Counted from the first letter of the stretch, positions 1 to 8,754 are shown. The stretch is DNA of 64,000 nucleotides from Bacteroidales bacterium (GCA_004552965.1 SFMU01000005.1:1-64000); one strand, 5' to 3'. Notes: generated by a model not told the origin, from the sequence alone. Numbers and translations are program-made.

Positions 1-3000
1 CCACTCGCAAAGGCTGATCTGGAGTGCTTCCGCTCCGGAGAGCTGCGTTCGACGGCCAGGGATTTCGCCCTGGATGGTTTCACTCCGCTTCCGGACTCCT
101 TCCGTGACTCCTCCGGAGGACCTGCCGCCAACTCGGTAGTGGCCTCTTTCAGAGGTCCGGACGGATTTCTCCGCAAGAGTCCCGAGCTTTGGCTGACCTA
201 TGGTGAATTCGCCTCATCCGGCACTGGGGAAGCCTCGGCGGAATGCAGCATATTCACTGACAAGGCAGCCTACAAACCGGGGGAGACACTCCGTTTCAAG
301 GCAGTGCTCTATCAGGCTCGGACCGATGGTTCAAGTGTGGTAGGGCAGGGGTGTCCGGTCAGTGTGAGTCTCAAGGATGCAGAGGGTAAGGAGGCCGCTT
401 CGGCGGACCTTGTCACCAATGAATATGGTTCGGTCGCCGGAGACTTTCTCCTTCCTGCAGGACGCCGCAACGGAAGGTACCGCCTGGAAGTCTCTTTCAC
501 CGCACCAGGCGATTCGCGCCCGACAATGAGATCCAGGACGGTCGTCGTCGATGAATTCGTCCTCCCGGACTATGTCATAAGCTTCGAGCCGTCTGACAGT
601 CTGTTCCTTTCCGGAGACACGGTTGCCGTGCGCGGTTCGGTCGTCAGTTTCACCGGGCACAAGGTGGCTGCCGCTTCAGCAACCTATGAGGTCTGGGAAT
701 ATTCCAGGACAATTCTTTCAGGAACCCTTGCGCTAGGTGATGACGGTTCGTTCGAGATCCGTTTCCCTTCGGCCTCTGAAGGCTCTGGAAGGCCTTATTC
801 GGTCACTGTCAGGGTAGCGGATGCCACTGGGGAAACCATTGAGAATTCCCGTTCCGTCTTCGTCCAGGGAACTCTCTATCCGTCAGTCGAAATCCTGAAC
901 GAGTCCGGGGCACAGGCCAGGGTTTCTTCCCAGGACTGGTCGGATGTCAGGACGGTCTCAGGTCCTGAAGCCTTGGTGAGATTCTCCATCACCAATCCGG
1001 AGGGAAAGCCTGTCGCCCTCCCTGTTTCCTACACTCTGGTCGATCCGGAGGGCCGTGTCTCGGCCTCCGGAACCGGAAAGACCGGGGAGACCGTCACTCT
1101 GGAACTGCCATCCGCCGGGGCATATTCGTTGAAGATGGATGTAAAGGCAGTTGGCCGTAGCGGCAGGACCATAAGCGCTTCCCGTCAGACAAGGCTTCTA
1201 CGGTTCGACGATTCCGCCTCGACTTTGGACGCTCCTTTCGAGCATGTGTTCAGCCTTGTGGGCCCTTGCCGCAATGGAAGCCTTCGTCCGGGTGAGGACA
1301 TCCATCTGAAGGTCGGCGCCGGAGACGGTCCGGTCTGGATGCTGGTCGAACTGTTCGGCGACAGGAAGCAGCTTCTGGAGAAGAGACTTGTCTTCCTCGA
1401 GGGCGTTTCCGGAAATGAGGGCTCGGTTGCCGATGTCATGTTCGATTGCAGGGATGAATATCCTGAAGGTCTGTTCCTCAATGTCTTCTATTTCAGGAAA
1501 GGACGTTCGTTCTCATATTCGAAGACTTTTGTCCGCGAGCGGGAGATGCCGGCTCTGCCGCTGTCCTTCTCGAGATTCGTGGACAGGACCCTTCCTGGCG
1601 CGCGCTATGGGATTTCTCTTTCGACAGACCCGGATGCAGAGGTTGTCGCCGCTGTCTTTGACAAGAGCAGCGAGACCTTCGGTGCAAATGTCTGGAACAG
1701 GTCGTTCAAGCCGGTCAGGGAAGTCGCCAGTGTGAGTGTCAGGTCCGGCTGCGGCTTTTTCACAGGTGAGAATCTGCCGTTAGGCTATGATTCGATGACC
1801 GAGGATGTTGCCATTGTCTACGGGAAGCCGTCCGGAAGGCCTCTGGTGGCTACAAAGAGTTCAGTCGTGATGAATGACCGTGTGGCTTCTGCTCCTGACG
1901 TGGTCGATTCCGTGGTTGAGGAGTCGTCGGCTGTTTTCGATGATGACGCCTCCGGGTCCGCAACAGGTCCGGTGAGATCCGATTTCTCGACAAGTCTTGC
2001 CTTCGAACCCTTCCTTCGTCCTGATTCCGATGGCAACATCAGTTTCGATTTCGAGACTTCCGACAGACTGTCGACTTTCGTGGTCCAGGTCTATGCCCAC
2101 AACAAGTCCATGAGGGACACTCTGGTCCGCAAGGAATTCGTGGTTTCCCTTCCGGTCAGACTGTCTGTAGTCCAGCCTGACTATCTCTACAGGGGGGACC
2201 GGCTCACCTTGCATGCTGCTCTGAACTCCCTCTCCGGAAAGCCTGTTGACGGTACGGTGACTCTGTCCCTGTTCAGTTCCGGGGACTATCGTGATTCCAG
2301 GCCTTTCAGGACATATTCGAAGAAAGTTACCGTTCCTGCCGGGGCTTCCCTCCCTCTTTCCTTCGACCTCAAGCCTGCGGACGGTGACAGTCTCGGGATT
2401 CTCCTTTCCTTTGCTGGGAACGGAGCCGAGACCGGTGAGGCCTTCTCGGACTGCGTCTTCGTGACTGTGCCGGTGAAGGAGGATTGTCAGGTCATCACTG
2501 AGTCCCATTCCGCAGTCCTGCTTTCGGGAGCGGACAGGGATGCTCTTCTGAAGCAGCTGCGTGAGAGTTTCACGGGTATCTCTTCCTATGGGGCTGAATA
2601 TTCGGAGACGGACATCCGCGCCATGCTTCTGGATGCGCTGCCGGGAAAGGTAGATCCTGAGCGCAAGGATGTTCTCAGTGTCACGGAAGCTATCTATGTG
2701 CGCAAGGTGGCAGCAAGCCTTGGCGCGGATGTCTCCGGCGAATGCACTGACGGGGAGCTTATGAATATGCTGGCGTCCTGCCGCAATGCCGACGGCGGCT
2801 TCGGCTGGTTCCCGGGGATGAAGTCCTCTCCGGCCTTGACGGCAGCGGTTCTCGAGAGATATTCGAGACTGTGCAGACTCGGCCTCGCTCCTGACAGCCG
2901 TTCCGAGCTCACTGCCGGCGGCTTCGATTCGGTTTCTGGCGGTTCCGGACTCACTGCTGGCGGTTCCGAGCCCGCACCTGGCGGCTTCAACCCCGCTCCA

Positions 3001-4593
3001 TCGGTGCGGTACCTTGACAACACCCAGTTCCTTCACGGACGCGCAATGCCTTTCTGGTCCGGCCTGCTTTCCTGGGAACAGTACATGCACGTCCGCTCGC
3101 TCTATCCGGAGATCGGTTTCGACGTCTCTTCCGAGACAGCTTCAGGGATGATGGCGGTAAAGGACAACCTCAAGGAATTCAAGACTTTCGCCTCACGCTA
3201 CCTGACACCTACCGCCAGGGACGGACGTGGTCTCCAGGGCATGATTCTCCAGAAGGCCAGGCGTATCGCCACTCTGCTGAACCTTGCCTCCTCCCGGGAG
3301 GGGAAGGCTCTCGCTTCTGCGTGGGGAATCACTTTCGGCACGGGGGCCAAGCTGCGCAAATCCCTTGAAGCCGATGTCCTTTCGCTTGTCGAATATGCCG
3401 TCAGCCATCCATCGGGAGGCTGGTACTATCCTGATGCCGTGATGCCGCAGCGTGGCCTGCTTGAGAATGAACTCTATGCACACACGATCCTTTGTGACAT
3501 ATTCGATGATGAGTCTGTGAGAAAAGTCACTCCTTCTGCCGGTCTTCCGACTCCTGCTGCACTCGCAGACGGCATCCGCCTCTGGATCATGCTCCAGAAG
3601 GAGACGCAGGACTGGGATACCGACCCTGCTTTCGTGGATGCTGTCGGCGTTGTCCTTCGGGGCGGGGATTCCGTTCTCGAACCCCGTGTGGTCTCCCTCA
3701 CCAAGACCTACCGGTCTGAGATCTCCGGAATCAAGGCCGCCGGCAACGGCTTCTCCATCGAGCGCCGCTTCTACCGGGAAATTCCTGCCACCTCCGCCAC
3801 TTCAGCCCCGGAGGCGTCTGGCGCGGCCGCTTCGCCGGCATCCCTTGCTGGTGGCGGCAGCTTTTCGCCGGCTTCACTTGATGATGGTGGAACAGCTTCT
3901 GGCCCTGCGGTGACTGATGGAACCTCGACGGCGTCATCCCTTGCTAGTGGCGGCAGCGTTTCGCCGGCTTCACTTGCTGGTGGCGAAACCGCTTTTGGCC
4001 CTGCGGTGACTGATGGAACCTCGACGGCGTCATCCCTTGCTAGTGGTGGCAGCGTTTCGCCGGCTTCACTTGCTAGTGGCGGAACCGCTTCTTGCCCTGC
4101 GGTGACTGATGGAACCTCGACGGCGTCATCCCTTTCGGGAGGCGACCGCTCCGATTCGCCGGACGGGCGGATCCGTGAAGAAATCTCCGAAGGCGCCGAG
4201 CTTGCTGTCGGTGACAAGATCATCGCCGAGTACCGGATCAGCAGCGACGAGAACCGCAGCTTTGTCCGCCTCAGCGCTCCTCGTGAGGCATCATTCCGGC
4301 CGGTTGACCAGCTATCCCGCAATTACGGCTGGTGGCAGGGAGTCATACGCCTCGACGGATCCTTCACCATCACCCCTCAGGGCTATCGGAATGTCAAGTC
4401 CGATCGTACAGAGTACTATTTCGATGTCTATCCTGAGGACAAGACCGTCATCAGAGAGGAATTTTTTGTGACGCAGGAGGGGACCTTCAAGGCTCCGGTT
4501 GTCACGATAGAGTCCCTGTACGCCCCTCACTACCGGGCGAACGATGGCTTCCGTGGCAGTGTTCGGACAAAATTCATGGAAAAAGTGAAATAA
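1..4593 (+). CDS. alpha-2-macroglobulin-like protein, 5' end outside the window
   Basis: The reading frame is open from base 1, so the start lies upstream; about 1530 residues are visible. Near bases 240-330 is an MG2-type stretch (IFTDKAAYKPGE) typical of macroglobulin beta-sandwich domains. Bases 2560-3500 resemble the alpha-helical complement-like domain (DGGFGWFPG), and the last 90 residues resemble the receptor-binding end (SLYAPHYRANDGF). Family members are large envelope proteins that trap proteases or, in bacteria, act in periplasmic defence. The usual thioester motif (Cys-Gly/xx-Glu-Gln) is not seen where it should precede the helical domain; the sequence there reads GISSYGAEYSETD. 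Two low-complexity Gly/Ser/Ala inserts encoded by tandem repeats interrupt the C-terminal half. The family call is firm; a trapping role is doubtful without the thioester. Confidence 0.85.
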   Translation, partial: PLAKADLECFRSGELRSTARDFALDGFTPLPDSFRDSSGGPAANSVVASFRGPDGFLRKSPELWLTYGEFASSGTGEASAECSIFTDKAAYKPGETLRFKAVLYQARTDGSSVVGQGCPVSVSLKDAEGKEAASADLVTNEYGSVAGDFLLPAGRRNGRYRLEVSFTAPGDSRPTMRSRTVVVDEFVLPDYVISFEPSDSLFLSGDTVAVRGSVVSFTGHKVAAASATYEVWEYSRTILSGTLALGDDGSFEIRFPSASEGSGRPYSVTVRVADATGETIENSRSVFVQGTLYPSVEILNESGAQARVSSQDWSDVRTVSGPEALVRFSITNPEGKPVALPVSYTLVDPEGRVSASGTGKTGETVTLELPSAGAYSLKMDVKAVGRSGRTISASRQTRLLRFDDSASTLDAPFEHVFSLVGPCRNGSLRPGEDIHLKVGAGDGPVWMLVELFGDRKQLLEKRLVFLEGVSGNEGSVADVMFDCRDEYPEGLFLNVFYFRKGRSFSYSKTFVREREMPALPLSFSRFVDRTLPGARYGISLSTDPDAEVVAAVFDKSSETFGANVWNRSFKPVREVASVSVRSGCGFFTGENLPLGYDSMTEDVAIVYGKPSGRPLVATKSSVVMNDRVASAPDVVDSVVEESSAVFDDDASGSATGPVRSDFSTSLAFEPFLRPDSDGNISFDFETSDRLSTFVVQVYAHNKSMRDTLVRKEFVVSLPVRLSVVQPDYLYRGDRLTLHAALNSLSGKPVDGTVTLSLFSSGDYRDSRPFRTYSKKVTVPAGASLPLSFDLKPADGDSLGILLSFAGNGAETGEAFSDCVFVTVPVKEDCQVITESHSAVLLSGADRDALLKQLRESFTGISSYGAEYSETDIRAMLLDALPGKVDPERKDVLSVTEAIYVRKVAASLGADVSGECTDGELMNMLASCRNADGGFGWFPGMKSSPALTAAVLERYSRLCRLGLAPDSRSELTAGGFDSVSGGSGLTAGGSEPAPGGFNPAPSVRYLDNTQFLHGRAMPFWSGLLSWEQYMHVRSLYPEIGFDVSSETASGMMAVKDNLKEFKTFASRYLTPTARDGRGLQGMILQKARRIATLLNLASSREGKALASAWGITFGTGAKLRKSLEADVLSLVEYAVSHPSGGWYYPDAVMPQRGLLENELYAHTILCDIFDDESVRKVTPSAGLPTPAALADGIRLWIMLQKETQDWDTDPAFVDAVGVVLRGGDSVLEPRVVSLTKTYRSEISGIKAAGNGFSIERRFYREIPATSATSAPEASGAAASPASLAGGGSFSPASLDDGGTASGPAVTDGTSTASSLASGGSVSPASLAGGETAFGPAVTDGTSTASSLASGGSVSPASLASGGTASCPAVTDGTSTASSLSGGDRSDSPDGRIREEISEGAELAVGDKIIAEYRISSDENRSFVRLSAPREASFRPVDQLSRNYGWWQGVIRLDGSFTITPQGYRNVKSDRTEYYFDVYPEDKTVIREEFFVTQEGTFKAPVVTIESLYAPHYRANDGFRGSVRTKFMEKVK
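2900..2983 (+). repeat. 42-bp in-frame tandem repeat, two copies
   Basis: Two imperfect 42-bp units (2900-2941 and 2942-2983) begin with GTTCCG and end with TGGCG. Each adds 14 residues, read as ELTAGG.. and GLTAGG.. . They form a Gly/Ser-rich insertion inside the helical domain of the macroglobulin-like protein, probably a flexible loop that grew by slippage. Confidence 0.8.
3841..4128 (+). repeat. 96-bp in-frame tandem repeat, three copies
   Basis: Three units start at 3841, 3937 and 4033, each with TCCCTTGCT, exactly 96 bp apart and differing by a few bases. Each adds 32 residues rich in Ser, Ala, Gly and Thr, containing the shared words SPASL and PAVTDGTSTAS. The block separates the helical domain from the C-terminal domain of the macroglobulin-like protein. 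Confidence 0.9.
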
Positions 4594-4595
4594 TT

Positions 4596-4626
4596 TTTGG
4601 AAATAACGAAAAGAGCAGTATCTTTG
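4596..4626 (+). promoter_or_regulatory. promoter of tRNA-Val
   Basis: TTTG at 4596-4599, a 19-base spacer and TATCTTTG at 4619-4626 match the Bacteroidota -33/-7 promoter. The first base of the tRNA is 18 bases beyond the -7 box. The -33 element begins just after the stop codon of the macroglobulin-like gene. Confidence 0.75.
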
Positions 4627-4643
4627 CATTCGCAAAATCGCTC

Positions 4644-4718
4644 GGGAGCTTAGCTCAGTTGGTTCAGAGCGTCTGCCTTACAAGCAGAGGGTCGGGGGTT
4701 CGAATCCCTCAGCTCCCA
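4644..4718 (+). tRNA. tRNA-Val (anticodon UAC)
   Basis: Full cloverleaf. The acceptor GGGAGCT (4644-4650) pairs with AGCTCCC (4711-4717), followed by discriminator A. The anticodon arm is TCTGC-CTTACAA-GCAGA with TAC at the anticodon, and the T arm contains GGTTCGAATCC. The 3' CCA is not encoded (the sequence continues CAAAG), so it must be added after transcription. A promoter lies directly upstream and a terminator directly downstream, so the gene is probably its own transcription unit. Confidence 0.95.
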
Positions 4719-4724
4719 CAAAGT

Positions 4725-4756
4725 GGAGATGACCGCATCGGTCATCTCCTTTTTTT
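4725..4756 (+). terminator. intrinsic terminator after tRNA-Val
   Basis: An 11-bp perfect stem (4725-4735 with 4739-4749, GGAGATGACCG / CGGTCATCTCC) has a three-base loop CAT and is followed by seven T. Confidence 0.9.
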
Positions 4757-4816
4757 ATAATACCCCGCTACCCTTACTTCAGGTACTTCATAGGCCACCC
4801 CTCACTCACCCGCACT

Positions 4817-5003
4817 GTGCCGAAGGGCCGGTCAGAAGAACGCTTAGGCACGCGATAACTTGTATCCGATGGGCTCCTTCCGCTTCCCGTGTGCGCGGGA
4901 TCCACAAGCCTCTCGGAGTCTTCCGCTGTCCGCTGCCATCGATCTTCATGAAATTCACCTGGCACGCCAATCTTCATTACAGGTACCTGTAGGGCACATC
5001 CCG
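4817..5003. repeat. flanking direct repeat, left copy (about 187 bp)
   Basis: This runs from GTGCCGAAGGGCCGG to the sequence just after ACAGGTACCTGT and is a near copy of 5453-5639. Long identical runs include the block beginning GATAACTTGTATCCG and the block ending AATCTTCATTACAGG. It carries a 12-bp palindrome ACAGGTACCTGT at 4979-4990. It also carries the left arm (CACCTGGCAC, 4956-4965) of a 10-bp perfect inverted repeat whose right arm is GTGCCAGGTG at 5004-5013. Open frames crossing it exist on both strands, but none looks like a gene. Confidence 0.85.
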
Positions 5004-5049
5004 GTGCCAGGTGGCATCAGCTACTATCCTATACACCAACTCACAGTTG

Positions 5050-5481
5050 GTCCGCGAGGATTCCACTGAGACATCTGTGGGTAGGGTGTCCGTGCCGAAG
5101 ACCCGATAGAAGCCTCCTTCGCCACGCGAGAATGCCACTGAGGTACATGTGGGTAGGGTCACCGTGCCGAAGACCGGCCAGAAGCCCCCTTTGCCACGCG
5201 AGGATGCCACTGAGGCACCTGCAGGCAAGGTCGCCGTGCCAAAGACCGGTCAGAAGTTCCCCTTTGCCACGCGAGGATGTCACTGAGGTACCTGTGGGTA
5301 GGGTGTCCGTGCCGAAGACCGGCCAGAAGCCCCCTTTGCCACGCGAGGATGACCCTGAAGTACCTGTGGGTAGGGTCGCCGTGCCGAAGGGCCTATAGAT
5401 GTTCCCTTTGCCACGCGGGAATATCTCTGAGGTACCTGTGGGTAGGGTCGCCGTGCCGAAGACCGGTCAGAAGAACACTTC
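5050..5481. repeat. 72-bp tandem array, about six copies
   Basis: Units begin with GCCACGCGAG or variants at 5050, 5121, 5193, 5266, 5338 and 5410, with 5482 starting the right flanking repeat; spacings are 71-73 bp. Each unit holds a GAGGTACCTGTGGGTAGGG-like word and GTGCCGAAGACCGG. Since 72 is a multiple of three, open frames persist on both strands, which explains several spurious ORFs here. Units differ by scattered substitutions, so the array is not a fresh duplication. There are no unique spacers, so it is not CRISPR. Confidence 0.9.
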
Positions 5482-5639
5482 GCCACGCGATAACTTGTAT
5501 CCGATGGGCTCCTTCCGCTTCCCGTGTAGCGGAAACACACGCCTCTCTGTGGTCTTCCGCTGTCCGCGGCCATCGATCTTCGTGAAATTTACCTGGCACG
5601 CCAATCTTCATTACAGGTACCTGTAGGGTACATTCCGGT
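5453..5639. repeat. flanking direct repeat, right copy (about 187 bp)
   Basis: Near copy of 4817-5003, offset by 634-636 bp. It shares the GATAACTTGTATCCG block, the CCATCGATCTTC block and the palindrome ACAGGTACCTGT (5613-5624). The last unit of the 72-bp array merges into its left end. It ends about 28 bp short of the stop codon of the leftward outer-membrane gene. Confidence 0.85.
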
Positions 5640-5666
5640 GGACTGCTCTTGTGGAGGCCGGTTGAG

Positions 5667-8408
5667 TTAGCGCTTCTTCCGGAATTTGCATTCAATGTTG
5701 AACAGGTAGTACCGGCCGAATGAAGGTGCCCATCTTTGGATGTAGGAGTCGACATTGGCGGACGTAGAATAGGATGTTCCGCGGTTGAGGAGGTCATAGG
5801 CTCCAAGACTTATCCTGAGACCGTTCTGTTTAAAGGTCTTTCCAATCTCGATACTTGCCGGAATCTGCAGATTGTTCCTCCCGGCTCCGGATAGGTACTG
5901 ATACCAGATGACTGTCGCTTTCGGATTAATGTAATATCCAGATGTGAACCTGTAAGTTATATGCAGAGAGGCATTGTTGACAAACCCCTTCGAGATGGGC
6001 CCGGAGACATCGCTTGATGCGCTGGTGTAAGCAGAACTGGCACTGAAGACCAGTGAAAAACTATTTGAAGGTTTGAAGATTTCAGACACTGAGGCACTGA
6101 CTTTTTTCATCGAGATATGCGCAAGTTCGTCGAATAGATACTGAGGCCTTGATTCCAATCCTCCGGAGATTTTCAAATTGGATTTGAGATTGGCCTTCTG
6201 GAATCTCTTTGAAAAACTCAGCCCACCTTCCATCGAGTATGCAGGAGATGATGCATTGCTGAAGGTGTTCAGAATCGAGCCTCCTCGGGCAAGGTAACCA
6301 TTGTACGAATCCAATGATGTGTCTTCATTGAAATAGTAAGCCCTGTTCACTATTGGATTCAATGTACAGAACGCATTTAAGGTCAATCCGATATTGAACA
6401 ATGATTTTTTGTCCATGAGCAGATTGTCCATATAAGTGAGCAGGATTGTGTAGGCCTGGTGCAGGTCCGGATTGCCTCCTGTCAACACCAGAGGGTTCGC
6501 GTCCGATATCCGGTTCCTGGTCTGTTCTACTGAAGGAATCAGAGGCTTCGCGGTAATCGTCAATGACCTCAGATTCTTGGTGTATCTGAATGTCGGCGTT
6601 ATGCCAAGATAGAGGTGATTGTAAGTGGAATGTGACGGGAGATACTCGTCATCCTTCTGGGAGGACAGTGTCTCGGCCAAAGACAGCTGGATGTGAGTCG
6701 ACCTGTTGGACAAAGTGAATTCCTGATTCAAGCCACAGGACAGTGTGTTCCACGTGAAGTCATAAGTGTTGGCAAGGTCCTGGACCGGAGCCATCGGATC
6801 TATCATGTCCAACGTAAGGTTGCGCTTTGTGCTTCTTTCATTGCCCGCAAAAGCGCCGACGAGTATCTTGGATGTGTACTTGTCGCTATTTTCCAGGACT
6901 ATTTCCAGATTTGCAGAAGCACGTCCGCTCCACGATTTGCCAAGCCCATCAGATTGCAGGTTGCGCCTGATGTATGAAGACGCCAGAGTATCGGTATTCC
7001 AGGCTAAGGTATTATTGTCCATGAACTTGCCTGACAAGGTAAAGGATGGACGTATCTTTCCGAGGTCATTGTTTCTCCAGGTTATGGATCCTTCGAGGTT
7101 GACATCATTATTTTGCGAACCTGTATGCGAGTTCTGTGTCATGTGCTTTTCCGGAAGAGTGACATCGGATGTCAAGTGTCTCTGGTCCTTGTCGTTGACA
7201 ATCTGTCCTCCGATTGAGACACCTATGCTTTTCAATGGAGTGTCTTTAAAATCGCCTTTGACGAGAAAGTCGTGGCGAGTACGGGTGTTCATGATCGCTG
7301 TACTGTCGATGGACTTGCGCCCCGAAGATACATCTGTCGGATAGTAATCTGCAATTTCTTTGTCTGAGCGGTGTGAGTATTCGTGTGAAAAAGCATAGCC
7401 GATACCAATGCCGTTTCCGTACCTTCGATCTTTCCAGTGCCGTTCCGTCCAGATTTGTCCCCAAATGTTTTCTCCATATTTTTGATGAGGTCCGAACTCA
7501 CCGACTGCCAGACCCGGAACTCCACCGGGTTTGACACCTTCCACAGCAGAAACAAGATTGTCTGCTCCGAGGTTCACCGATGACGATGCCATCTCGGAGT
7601 TGAAGTCGAAGCCGGCACGGGCGAGATACCTGGCTTGTGCGGTGTCATTCATCTTCGCTTCGTCAGCACCTGCTGTCATTTGCGCCGCTATGCTAGTGAG
7701 AGAGAATATCTTGTCCTTCGTCTTTACATCTATGACCTGCTCGCGGTGCGAGTTCTTCAGCCCGCGTCTTTCGTCTTCTGCATTCTGTTCCTCGTATGTT
7801 CGGATCTGGGTTACCTCCTCTGCTGTCAATTGCCTGAACGCATTGGTCGCGTCATCACCGAACAGCTGGATTCCATTGACGTAAGTTCTTGAGACTTTGC
7901 GTCCCCGGTATTTGATGGTGTTTCCATTGATGTCGAATCCGGGCAGCTGCTCCAGGATTGCCATTGCCGTTTCCCCTGGCATCGTCTTGACTGCTGCCGC
8001 ATTGAAGACCGTGGTGTCTCCTAGCAAACGAACGAGCGGAACACTTCCGGTGATAATTGACGACTCCAGCTCTTCCCGGCTGTGGGTCATTGTGAACAGC
8101 ACTGCATTGTCTCCTTCTGTCAGATCAAAGACGCCGTCGGCAGGGTTCATGCCCATCTTGGTTACCTTGATGTACACCTTGCCGGGAGGGAGACCCCTGT
8201 AAGTGAAAGTGCCGCTGTTGGTGCTCAATCTGTATGTCGAATCGGCCTTGTCGCCGTTCATGCGCACGAGAAGCACATTGGCATTCGAGACGGGATTGTT
8301 GGCCTTGCCTGTCACTAATGTTCCAAACACGTCCGCTTTCTGGGCCTGCATGGAGACGCAACTTAACAAAACAAGCACTGTTACCAGTGCCGTTTTTGCT
8401 CTGAACAT
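5667..8408 (-). CDS. outer-membrane beta-barrel protein with carboxypeptidase-like and plug domains
   Basis: A 913-residue protein starting at the ATG at 8408 (MFRAKTAL), chosen because a signal peptide of about 22 residues ending ..CVSMQAQ follows at once; the frame stays open 14 codons further upstream. Residues about 25-105 form a carboxypeptidase-regulatory-like beta domain (GTLVTGKANNPVSNANVLL). Residues about 115-230 resemble a TonB-receptor plug (AMAILEQLPGFDING, VNGIQLFGDD). The rest is a beta-barrel rich in alternating aromatic strands. It probably belongs to the outer-membrane beta-barrel family related to TonB-dependent transporters; the substrate is unknown. No SusD-like partner is next to it. 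Upstream is a possible 30-residue peptide gene; downstream is the repeat island. Confidence 0.8.
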   Translation of the reverse strand: MFRAKTALVTVLVLLSCVSMQAQKADVFGTLVTGKANNPVSNANVLLVRMNGDKADSTYRLSTNSGTFTYRGLPPGKVYIKVTKMGMNPADGVFDLTEGDNAVLFTMTHSREELESSIITGSVPLVRLLGDTTVFNAAAVKTMPGETAMAILEQLPGFDINGNTIKYRGRKVSRTYVNGIQLFGDDATNAFRQLTAEEVTQIRTYEEQNAEDERRGLKNSHREQVIDVKTKDKIFSLTSIAAQMTAGADEAKMNDTAQARYLARAGFDFNSEMASSSVNLGADNLVSAVEGVKPGGVPGLAVGEFGPHQKYGENIWGQIWTERHWKDRRYGNGIGIGYAFSHEYSHRSDKEIADYYPTDVSSGRKSIDSTAIMNTRTRHDFLVKGDFKDTPLKSIGVSIGGQIVNDKDQRHLTSDVTLPEKHMTQNSHTGSQNNDVNLEGSITWRNNDLGKIRPSFTLSGKFMDNNTLAWNTDTLASSYIRRNLQSDGLGKSWSGRASANLEIVLENSDKYTSKILVGAFAGNERSTKRNLTLDMIDPMAPVQDLANTYDFTWNTLSCGLNQEFTLSNRSTHIQLSLAETLSSQKDDEYLPSHSTYNHLYLGITPTFRYTKNLRSLTITAKPLIPSVEQTRNRISDANPLVLTGGNPDLHQAYTILLTYMDNLLMDKKSLFNIGLTLNAFCTLNPIVNRAYYFNEDTSLDSYNGYLARGGSILNTFSNASSPAYSMEGGLSFSKRFQKANLKSNLKISGGLESRPQYLFDELAHISMKKVSASVSEIFKPSNSFSLVFSASSAYTSASSDVSGPISKGFVNNASLHITYRFTSGYYINPKATVIWYQYLSGAGRNNLQIPASIEIGKTFKQNGLRISLGAYDLLNRGTSYSTSANVDSYIQRWAPSFGRYYLFNIECKFRKKR

Positions 8409-8554
8409 ATTCGTGATATTAATTGTTCGAATTGAGTATGATGAGATCATAGAGGTCAGCTACGGTTATTGCAACCATGAATTCAGCAGTCGGTATGTTT
8501 ACTTCAAATTCAAAGTATATCAATGATTTGAGCTTCGCAAGTTGCAAGTACTTA

Positions 8555-8647
8555 TCATTCAGCGCAGGCTGAGGCAGTCATTGGCTGTTGTAATCCTGCT
8601 GCAGAAAGAGAAATCAGAGCAGCAGCTGTCAGTACTTTTTTATTCAT
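8555..8647 (-). CDS. possible 30-residue secreted peptide
   Basis: The ATG at 8647 opens a frame of 30 codons ending in TGA at 8555-8557. The peptide begins MNKKVLTAAALISLSAAG and ends TASACAE: a basic start, a hydrophobic core and small residues, as in a signal peptide with almost nothing after it. A good promoter (8673-8704) lies just upstream, and the large outer-membrane gene follows about 145 bp downstream on the same strand. It could be a small secreted peptide, a leader peptide, or the relic of a longer gene cut by a stop. No family is recognised. Confidence 0.35.
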   Translation of the reverse strand: MNKKVLTAAALISLSAAGLQQPMTASACAE

Positions 8648-8672
8648 AATGTTTTGGTTTTAATAGTTTTCA

Positions 8673-8704
8673 CAAAAGTAAGAGATAGCTGTGAATCATG
8701 CAAG
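8673..8704 (-). promoter_or_regulatory. promoter for the small peptide and perhaps the outer-membrane gene
   Basis: On the minus strand, CTTG (8704-8701), a 20-base spacer and TACTTTTG (8680-8673) fit the Bacteroidota -33/-7 pattern. The start codon of the 30-residue frame follows 25 bases after the -7 box. Confidence 0.55.
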
Positions 8705-8723
8705 AATTTAGTAATATGAAAAC

Positions 8724-8753
8724 AAAAAAGGATGACCCGAAGATCATCCTTTT
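8724..8753 (-). terminator. intrinsic terminator after tRNA-Pro
   Basis: On the minus strand AAAAGGATGA pairs with TCATCCTTTT (8744-8753 with 8726-8735) around an eight-base loop TCTTCGGG, and the T run continues. It begins two bases after the tRNA end. Confidence 0.85.
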
Positions 8754-8754
8754 G

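Noticed and set aside
1861..3090. 409-codon open frame on the minus strand inside the macroglobulin-like gene
   Set aside because: It is antisense to a gene with clear domains, has no family pattern, and arises from codon bias of the plus-strand gene.
4979..4990. Palindrome ACAGGTACCTGT as a dif-like or attachment core
   Set aside because: It is too short, it recurs in the array, and no recombinase gene or element boundary is seen.
5050..5481. CRISPR array
   Set aside because: The units follow one another without unique spacers, the period is all repeat, and no cas genes are present.
4723..5626. Several 60-140-codon frames on both strands in the repeat island
   Set aside because: They follow the 72-bp periodicity, overlap on both strands and have no start context or family pattern.
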